Under the pieces are notes generated by a model, which saw only the letters and a program-made list of their open reading frames with translations, did not search any database and had not been told where the DNA came from. From Ampullaceana balthica (Eukaryota; Mollusca; Gastropoda; Lymnaeidae), in contig CALYLW010000017.1 in assembly GCA_944989445.1 (NCBI GenBank), positions 816,001-880,000 on the forward strand: a stretch of 64,000 bases of DNA. Direction: 5' to 3'. This document shows positions 56,954 to 64,000 of the stretch, in pieces. Position 1 is the stretch's first letter, and each line of letters begins with the position of its first letter. Both the position numbers and the translations under genes were made by a program.

Positions 56954-58192
56954 TAGACCCCTCAGCCGGCGCCGCGCGCCGAATACGTCGCAAAATTTTC
57001 GTCCGCCGAAAATCCGCCGGAAAGTATGCGGCGCGCCGCATTAGCCGCCGTATTTTGTCCGCCATAAATCCGCCGAAAAATGAACGAGTCGCCGTAATTT
57101 AATATTTTTGTTTTCTTAAGTTTCATTGCGTTCCGTTTTAATATCGATTGCATTTTTAGAATAAACGAAAGTTCTCACGAGAAAGTTAAAATTCGCAGTG
57201 AAATAATATACGTGAAAAGATTGCAGGATTACCTTTTTACGTTACACCATTTCTAATGTAACAATTCTTTATGACTCGGTTCGGCAGTCCAACGCGCTAC
57301 CGCTAGACCACCGCGAGACAGAAAAGAGTCACGGGTTCTATTCTCGATGCTGGCAAGGCCCCCGTGGCATTGAGCTAGCCACACAATCCCTTGCTCGTTA
57401 CTGGTGGCTAAATAAAACGTGTGAACACTACTTTACATGCCCCATAGTCCGTCGTGGACTGTAAAGGGGTTATGAATATATATAATTATGGTTTTAGGTG
57501 AACTCAAATGTCAGCAAATGTCTACACCGGGAAGAGAGGCAGTTCATTAAAAACCTACAAGTAAAACCTAAACCGCCTAGCCTACATGGAAATTCTAAAG
57601 CACACTGCTGGAAATATTTTGTTGGCCTGTTCTCTGCTGATGGGAGAAATGTAGACGAAGATCGAGTTTATTGTCAGCTGTGTCTCACTGCTCAGCAGTC
57701 ATTGGGTGACAATGCTCGTATTTCAAAAGTAATCAATTTTCCCGCAATTACATCAAGTGGCAATATGAATCTTCACTTAAGTGTCAAGCACAATGTGTCA
57801 GTACAAAGTCAAGAAAAGTCAAATAAAATGTTGGGATATTTCCGTAAGTATTGAGAAGGCAACAGCCAATCTCAGGCAAAATCAAGTCATGAACTGACAA
57901 GAGATATCGTTATCTGGTTCTTTAGAGACTTGCTCGCCTTTGAAAATGTAGCTAAAGATGGTTTTGTTGACTTTTTAAAAATTAATTGCCCTGGATGATG
58001 TTTACGAATATTTCTTAATCAGCCGAAAATCATATGCAATTGTCAATGTACGGAGAAATCCGGCTAATCCGGATATCAGCCTAAAAAATATGTCAGCCAG
58101 CCGAAATTTTAAAATTCGGCTAATCCGGATATCAGCCGAAAAATTATGTCAGCCAGCCGAAATTTTTAAAAAAATTCGGCTGGCAGGTCTAA
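56954..58192 (+). mobile_element. hAT element with BED finger and transposase N-terminal remnant, 1.24 kb
   Basis: Ends TAGACCCCTCAGCCGG and CCGGCTGGCAGGTCTA-type termini (actual right end 'cggctggcaggtcta') carry a perfect 8-bp duplication ACTGCATG. The frame 57498-57854 encodes 'HCWKYFVGLF' ... 'DRVYCQLC' ... 'MNLHLSVKHN', a BED zinc finger. After a shift, 'ELTRDIVIWFFRDLLAFENV' (57890-57950) continues the transposase start. The catalytic part is deleted. Both subterminal regions are built of 'ccggatatcagcc' and 'cgccg' repeats. A SINE is nested at 57272-57470. Confidence 0.88.
57272..57470 (+). mobile_element. Rearranged tRNA-derived SINE nested in the hAT element
   Basis: 57272-57315 is the reverse complement of a tRNA-like head (inverse reads 'cgcggtggtctagcggtagc'). 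It is followed on the plus strand by box-B-like GGTTCTATTCT and a body related to the SINE at 53297. So box A is inverted relative to the body. Confidence 0.7.
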
Positions 58193-58837
58193 CTGCATGA
58201 GATAACATCAAAGTACATAATAAAACAATGTACTAATTAATTTGTCATTTCGCATTTTGTTCGTTCGAAAAGTAAACGGCACAAAGCGCATTATGGAGGT
58301 TTACTTTAACTTTCTATGTAAGGACCAAAGACCATTAAGGGTTGTGTATTGCAAGTTTTTATGTGGGGGAAAAACGTTAAGCTTGGTTTACCGTAACTTT
58401 CTATTTATCACATTTTTTTTAGGGAAAAAAAGAAACTATTCTTTAAAAAAATTGTTCAGTTTAATCCAAAATTGTGTAATTGTTGTTTTTTTTTAATTTC
58501 CTTTTTGCTCGGAAAATGGTAAGGACTATTTGATGAGCTGTAACTGCTTGTTGAATGTTAGTTTACAAACACACTCCATACAGATGGACTAAATAAGACA
58601 GAAGGTCAAATATAATCAAATTACCCTCAGATTAATTTTATTCTTTAATTCTTTACCTTTTTACGTAAGTCTGTCGGTAGAGTTATGGTTACAATACAGT
58701 CCTCTTTCCCTTTTCTAATTTCATCTTGCAGCCATGGCTGAACCGAAGTTGAATGCAGGTGCGTAGCGAGGGGCGGTACGGGGTACACATTTCCTCCAGA
58801 CGCAAAGGCAGGACTGGACACAAGCCATGGATAAGCG

Positions 58838-58892
58838 TAGGACGCAATAATCTTCTGCGTAGAAGGAGCGTCTGTAACAGATAAAAGATAAG
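58838..58892 (+). mobile_element. SINE 3' tail fragment
   Basis: 'cttctgcgtagaaggagcgt' and 'cagataaaagataag' match the end of the SINE at 53297-53584. Confidence 0.6.
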
Positions 58893-59128
58893 GGCGCCAA
58901 AATGAGGCTTTCAAAGTAACATTATTATAAGTGAACAAGGTTAATATATTATTGGAAACGCAAAAAAAGGGGGGGGGGCACCAATTTTATAGTTTGTCCT
59001 CGGGTTCAATATATGAGACACTGGGTTAAGAAACATTCAAATAGGATCGTATTATTATCTGGGGCCTGTTTGTTAGCGTGGAAAAAGAGTTACGTATGCT
59101 CAACTCTTTAGGTCCCAATAGTTTATGT

Positions 59129-59178
59129 ACACACACACACACACACACACACAATACATACACACACACACACACGCA
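59129..59178. repeat. (AC)n microsatellite
   Basis: Two AC runs separated by 'aatacat'. Confidence 0.95.
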
Positions 59179-59671
59179 CATGTACATTATTCTTATTAGA
59201 GCATATCATTTTCCTTATTTTCATTACAGATAAAATAACAGGCCACGAATTAAAAAAAAATATTTTGTTTTAAAAACCTGATGCGTAGTTTTCACAAACG
59301 TTCAGGGCCTAGTTGTGGGGTGGGGCATAGTTGACCTTGGTTCGCGTGGCCTTGACACCACGTATGCCGTCATCACAATACTAAGTCGCCATTTCTCCAC
59401 CTTTAAACAAAATGTGACCGGCAAGGACAAATAACGTCGTGCATAAATTGTCTTATATTTCATTTAAATTGTCTGCAAATTGTAGAGTTTAAACCCAGGG
59501 GCGTTCATTATCTTCAGACAGGTGTTAAGGATTGTACACAAAATTTTATTAGTTAAACTTGACATCTGTAGCAGGGGTTCCCTTACTATATAGACTTTAG
59601 TCACTTGATGCCATATAATTTTTTTTTAATGTTAAACCTACAACTAATTCTTAACCTAAATATAGTAGACC

Positions 59672-59869
59672 CAGTGGCGTCACTAGGGGGTGCGGTGGGG
59701 GCGGGCCGCCCCGGGTGACACCATCAGGGGGGTGACACCAAAATGTAAAGTTCTGTATGTTGCCATTATTTGGCACTGGAAGACTTGGAGGAGTTCTATG
59801 CGTTTGGTCGTGAGGGGGAGACACCATGAGCTACTGCCCCGGGTGACACCAACCCTAGTGACACCTCTG
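59672..59869. mobile_element. hAT MITE (CAGTGGCGTCACTAGGG ends), 198 bp
   Basis: Ends CAGTGGCGTCACTAGGG and CCCTAGTGACACCTCTG with a perfect 8-bp duplication AGTAGACC (59664-59671 and 59870-59877). The interior repeats 'ccccgggtgacacca'. Overlapping frames on both strands are by-products. Confidence 0.93.
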
Positions 59870-60303
59870 AGTAGACCCAACATCTTTTAGTATTTACTTC
59901 CATGGGTTTATGCTGAATCGCCCCCACCTCCCACGAAAAGTAATAAATTATCACTACTATTCATATTTTATTCTCATAATATTAATACATGTATTTGCAT
60001 ATACTCCCTATAATATACAATATTTGATATATAGAAGTAAATATTGTTTCGTTCTATCATTTTTTTTCCGAGAAAAGTTTAGCGCCACGTCATCAACACA
60101 GAGGCGCCGAAAAATTTTCGCGTGATAAATTAGGTTTAGGTATTGCACAGTGTATGTACCAGAAGGACATCAATAATAATAATTATTATTAAATTAAGGA
60201 ATGAAAAACACGGTGGCGTCAAAGTCACCCAAATCTAGAGAACGGAGGTGGGAAGGAGACAGCTATTGTTAATGTATAAAATAAATGGAAAAACTACTTT
60301 ATT

Positions 60304-60828
60304 TACCGTATATACTCGTTCTAAAGCCGACCTTTTTTTTGACAAAATCTAGGGGGAAAAGTTTGTCGGCTTACGAGCGGGTCATAGGTGATTTCTGCAT
60401 GGATATTGAATATCGGTGTTGTTATTGTAGATCATCAAGGTCCTTTTCTACATTCTACAAGATTCGACTACTCTACCAGAAGCTATAATATAGCATTGAA
60501 CATCTGCACTTACCTTATTTAATCAATGTATTTATTTTTGTGAATGTTTTAATAAATTGTTTTACAAATTTTGTTTTCAACAACGAATTTTAATGTACGC
60601 GCTTTCGCCACTGTTTACCAAAAAAAATTTTTTTAATACCCTTAAATCTTGCCTAACAAAGAGCACAAAGACAAACTATAGGCAGTACAAAGTAAACAAT
60701 CATAATGACCAATTTAGCTTGTAGTTTTTTTTTAATGTGTACCATTTTGTTTACGCTGTCCTATTATATTGTGTGTGTGTGTGTGTCGGCTTATGAACGA
60801 ACGGGCTATAGAACGAGTATATACGGTA
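60304..60828. mobile_element. TA-flanked TIR element (CCGTATATACTCG ends), 525 bp
   Basis: The ends TACCGTATATACTCGTTCTA and its inverse TAGAACGAGTATATACGGTA are perfect over 20 bp, followed by GTCGGCTT-type words on both sides. TA flanks suggest a Tc1/mariner or pogo-type MITE; the class is inferred. Confidence 0.88.
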
Positions 60829-61344
60829 ATTCATTTTCAAAGTTGGATTGTAAAGAATATAAATAAATAAAATCACTGCCTTACAGCAAATATTAAGAGC
60901 TTACAACTTCATGCTGTACATTAATTTTTTGTTCAATATAACTGTAACATGTTTACCACAGTAATTAATTTAACAACAGGTAACTCTTCATACATGAGTA
61001 TTCGTACTTTAGCCAATGATGTATGTAAAGTGTATTAAAAAATGTCTGAAGTTTTCTGCTCCTACTTCGCCCCCCATCCAGAAAATTCACGTAAGCTCCC
61101 ATGGTAGCTCCAAAAATATATTACAACTGAGTAGCAGTTTCAAGATAATTCAAATAGAAATGGGAGAGAGGAGGCTGTAACTTGACAACTAAGGCCACTG
61201 TACATCTTGCCAGGATGTAATACATGTACTCCCTCCCATTCAACGTCCCGTGAAATCATACGGCTGAGTGAGGATTTTAGGGTTATTGGAGCACACTCGG
61301 TGCCAATGTTGGGTCATTGGTTAGAAACACCAGTCTTGGAGTAA
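60829..61344. other. Intergenic upstream of copy C
   Basis: Nothing recognised apart from AT-rich sequence. Confidence 0.4.
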
Positions 61345-61624
61345 GGGGCCGTCCATAAAATACGTCACGCTCCAGAGAGGGTGGAGGGGGTGTAAGAAAG
61401 TTTGACAGTTTGTGACAGGGGGGAGGGGGTCCGGCGATGTGTGACTTCACTGTGTTTTATATTAAATTTTAATTATTTTGTTAATAAAAAACACAATTTT
61501 TGTTCGAAAGTGTGAAGTACTTTGGGGGGGGGAGGGGGTCCCCAGATTTGTGACAGTTTGTGACAGGGGGAGGGAGAAGTTAAAAATTGTCAAAAATAGC
61601 GTGACGTACTTTATGGACGGCCCC
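61345..61624. mobile_element. TIR MITE (GGGGCCGTCC family), 280 bp
   Basis: Ends GGGGCCGTCCATAAAATACG and CGTACTTTATGGACGGCCCC with 3-bp duplication TAA. It is in the opposite internal orientation to the copies at 26638 and 29826. Confidence 0.93.
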
Positions 61625-61789
61625 TAACCTTGTCACTCAGCTAGCAATCCGACCACCCTCCTCCACTTCTATCACGTATGTCCCATTTTATCCCCCAAAC
61701 GAAAATATTGAGAATCTTTGGCTTTCTGTGAAAATCTTAATTACTTTACTATTTGGTACATTGAATCTGTTAGTTCGTTCGTTCGTTTC

Positions 61790-63160
61790 CAACAATTGCA
61801 CTCGTTGACCGCTTACCTCAGATTCTCCTGGCTGACCCTGTAACGTGAGACCATATTATATTTATCCACCTAATTCTGCTGTTGGTTCATTTGTCTTCAG
61901 TCAGCAGGTTTCTTAATGGGATGTGTAGCGTCACCGTGGTCTGAGCCTTGCTGACAATTAATTAGGAGGCAAGAAATAAAATGATATTTTTAAACTTATT
62001 GGGAAAACGCTTAACTGCCGTGAGAAAATCTTTTATCAGTTGAGAAGAAACTGTGTCCTAAAGTGTTTAATGCTTATGCGTAACTAAATGCTTAAAAAGT
62101 TAAGAAAAAAGATGGGGCTGATATTCCTGGACGAAATTATTCCAAGCTTAAGTTCATCATGGGTGTCCTTTGATAATAAAATTGATCTAGAAAGTTTTTT
62201 TTGTATGTCATATTAAATTTGATATCCCCCCCTTCCAAACAAAACCTCAAGATTGTTTAAAATGTGTGATGTTAATGAAATAATTTTATTTTTAAAAATA
62301 TAATTTTTAATAAAGACGTAATGATTCATAAATTGGGTAGGATAATCATTTTTATGCCTAACTACTAACTACACCGAACATTGCCAACAATAGTTGACGT
62401 GATGTTGTGAGTGGTAATCAATTAACAAATTAGGATTAATGCGTATCGCATTGTCACGTGTCGTTCAATTGGTTTTTTTTATTTTATAAAATTGATTAAG
62501 CTCGGCACCTACCAAAAAGTTGTTGCAATGAGGCTCTGACCTTGACACATTTTTAAATTTCATTATTTTTAACTTTCTCTTTTAATCTTTTAAATATAAA
62601 CTGAATCGATCTTTTAATTATGAACAATTTTAAAATGCATTGTAAAAAATAAAAATAATACAAGTTTAAAACGGAATACTCAAACTGATTCTACCCCTGT
62701 GTACTTGGCAGATAGTAAACAAAACCATCAACAAAAATATAACAAACCACGCAGATTAGCCATTCAGAACGCGACCACATTTTCTCCTTAAAATATAAGG
62801 GATATAGAGGGACTTCAATCACGAATGTGTTCTCAAATACGTATTTTAAAACTTCACATTTCAGCTCAGACATTTTGGAAACCATTAGCAACCATTAACC
62901 ATTAACTATGATTTTTAATGTTTCATTTGAATTAAGCTCAAATTTCGTCTGATTATTGTATAAATGTTTTTGTGTGTAGAAACATTTTCTGGCTTTTAAA
63001 AATTAATTTTGCATGGTAAAACTTTTCATCATGATGTTTGAATAAACTATCGTAAAGTAAAATTTTAACAAAAGTTCATTCCGATTATGCGGTTTGCGCT
63101 GAAAGTGATTCTTTTAATTTTGCGTGGAAACCAGAAACTATCAACTGTCATCTGTCACAG
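61790..63160. other. Duplicated 5' region of copy C
   Basis: 61790-61990 aligns with 50640-50830 upstream of copy B, including remains of the SINE-like 'caattgcactcgttgacc' unit that was expanded to a minisatellite in B. The remainder is AT-rich with no gene. Confidence 0.5.
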
Positions 63161-63280
63161 CGGTCATTTTTTATGACATCATCACTCAAGCCTCATTCTG
63201 ACAGAAGCTGTCGTTTATCTTTTAACCAATCCCAAGGGAGGAAATAGAAATGTTCCCAATTCTCCATTCCCTATAAAATA
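63140..63280 (+). promoter_or_regulatory. Promoter of Kunitz-like copy C with TATA box
   Basis: TATAAAATA at 63272-63280. Upstream 'catcactcaagcctcattctg' (in parts) and 'aatcccaagggaggaaat' match copy A closely. Confidence 0.82.
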
Positions 63281-63302
63281 TAGAGCTATCCCAGCTGAGT
63301 TA

Positions 63303-63373
63303 TCCAGCATTTCCACCGCAAACAATTAAGTTTCCTCCGCCAGAGAAAGAAGTTCGCAAGACTCGCAAACTAA
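63303..63373 (+). other. Noncoding exon 1 of Kunitz-like copy C
   Basis: Starts about 30 bp after the TATA box (estimated) and ends before gtgagt at 63374, equivalent to the copy B donor. 'gttatccagcat' is shared with B. Confidence 0.6.
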
Positions 63374-63541
63374 GTGAGTACAGCATCCCAGGTGTTGTTA
63401 ATCATTAGCGATTACAATTTAAACATTAATACATTATACGCCTTCAATTATTTTTCGGAAAGCTGGAAAAAATATATTAACGCTAGTCTTTTTTTTTACC
63501 ACATTTTCTATTAAGAAAGAAAACGTCTATTTTCTGTTTTA

Positions 63542-63640
63542 AAACCATTAAACCCATTAAAACCATTAAACCCATTAAAACCATTAAACCCATTAAAACC
63601 ATTAAACCCATTAAAACCATTAAAACCATTAAAACTATTG
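63542..63640. repeat. 18-bp tandem repeat in intron 1 of copy C
   Basis: Units 'aaacccattaaaaccatt' repeat about five times, ending with shorter 9-bp variants. Confidence 0.93.
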
Positions 63641-63980
63641 ACAGACTGTCTACTTCAAATGGAAACGAATCCTTGCAATAAGATAATTTGTAACATTTTT
63701 GTTTTGAAAGTTAAAAAATATTTTTATGTTTCATAAAATAAAATTTAACTATATTTACCTTATTTAACACATTTCTTGTCTCCTTTTAAAATGTACAGGC
63801 CAGATTAAAAATTTACAGGCCAGATTGAATATTTGTATTTAGTTCATATTTTAATTGTTCAATATGTTTCTTTTGTATTTCATCTCAATTTTCTAGAATT
63901 TAAATGTTTTTCTAATGCTTTTCAAGAATTAAGTTTGAATTAATTTTATTTTTTTATTATTTTAACAGTTTTTTTTAAAA

Positions 63981-64000
63981 ATGGCGTTCATTGCTCTCTT
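63981..64000 (+). CDS. Kunitz-like copy C, first coding codons, cut by window end
   Basis: After the acceptor tttaacag (63968), ATG at 63981 starts 'MAFIAL', matching the signal-peptide starts of copies A (MAYITL) and B (MALIAV). Together with the conserved promoter and exon 1, this identifies a third tandem copy whose body lies beyond the window. Confidence 0.75.

Noticed and set aside
59683..59890. Frames on both strands at 59.7-59.9 kb
   Set aside because: They lie in a 198-bp hAT MITE with inverted ends.
63542..63640. Interstitial telomere repeat
   Set aside because: The unit contains AAACCC and AAAACC words but is an 18-bp AT-rich repeat and not (TTAGGG)n.

Overview
The window is AT-rich, intron-rich animal DNA. 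It has spliced genes with GT/AG introns, TATA-box promoters, a class A GPCR, and dense Helitron, hAT, Penelope-like, LINE and SINE debris. This fits an invertebrate, and I lean towards a gastropod mollusc from the gene types and repeat mix; species was not determined. Everything here was read by eye, with no database search.

Host genes. (1) 10.36-16.50 kb (+): a complete seven-exon short-chain dehydrogenase of the retinol dehydrogenase 11-14 type. The exons sum to exactly 918 nt (305 aa), with the TGxxxGIG, NNAG, Ser and YxxxK motifs in order. (2) 24.51-25.87 kb (+): a second pair of exons homologous to its exons 6 and 7, with identical lengths (208 and 109 nt) and phases but only about 56% amino-acid identity. 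No exons 1-5 are visible in front of them, so this is either an alternative 3' end of gene 1 or the remnant of a tandem paralogue. A 39-bp minisatellite starts at its stop codon. (3) 27.88-29.08 kb (-): an intact single-exon 401-aa rhodopsin-class GPCR, strikingly GC-rich compared with its surroundings. (4) 38.8-64.0 kb (+): a tandem family of at least three genes for small secreted cysteine-rich proteins with a Kunitz-like C-terminal domain. Copy A encodes 147 aa, copy B 104 aa, and copy C is cut by the window end. Each has a TATA box, a noncoding first exon and a signal-peptide exon. The last exons of A and B are nearly identical although the introns have diverged, and the 5' flanks of B and C preserve duplicated blocks.

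Mobile DNA fills most of the rest. A CR1-like LINE at the left edge is split by a 1.9-kb terminal-inverted-repeat element with a 3-bp target duplication; three short relatives lie at 26.6, 29.8 and 61.3 kb. About nine hAT-type elements or MITEs have recognisable ends, most with 8-bp target duplications. Two carry BED-finger coding remnants and one a hAT C-terminal dimerisation remnant. Four Helitrons have readable termini (TC start, 3' end CTAG or close to it, insertion between A and T). The largest, 33.28-35.95 kb, holds tRNA-Val-like repeats, 535-bp tandem repeats and a nested LINE with its own target duplication. A broken Penelope-like element with a GIY-YIG domain lies at 45.75-46.80 kb, and a perfect 38-bp hairpin made from the matching terminal sequence sits inside an intron of the dehydrogenase gene.

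The most promising items for follow-up are the Kunitz-like tandem cluster (shared promoters, homogenised last exon, exon gain or loss in the variable N-terminal part) and the second set of dehydrogenase terminal exons. I saw no operon-like or prokaryotic system.
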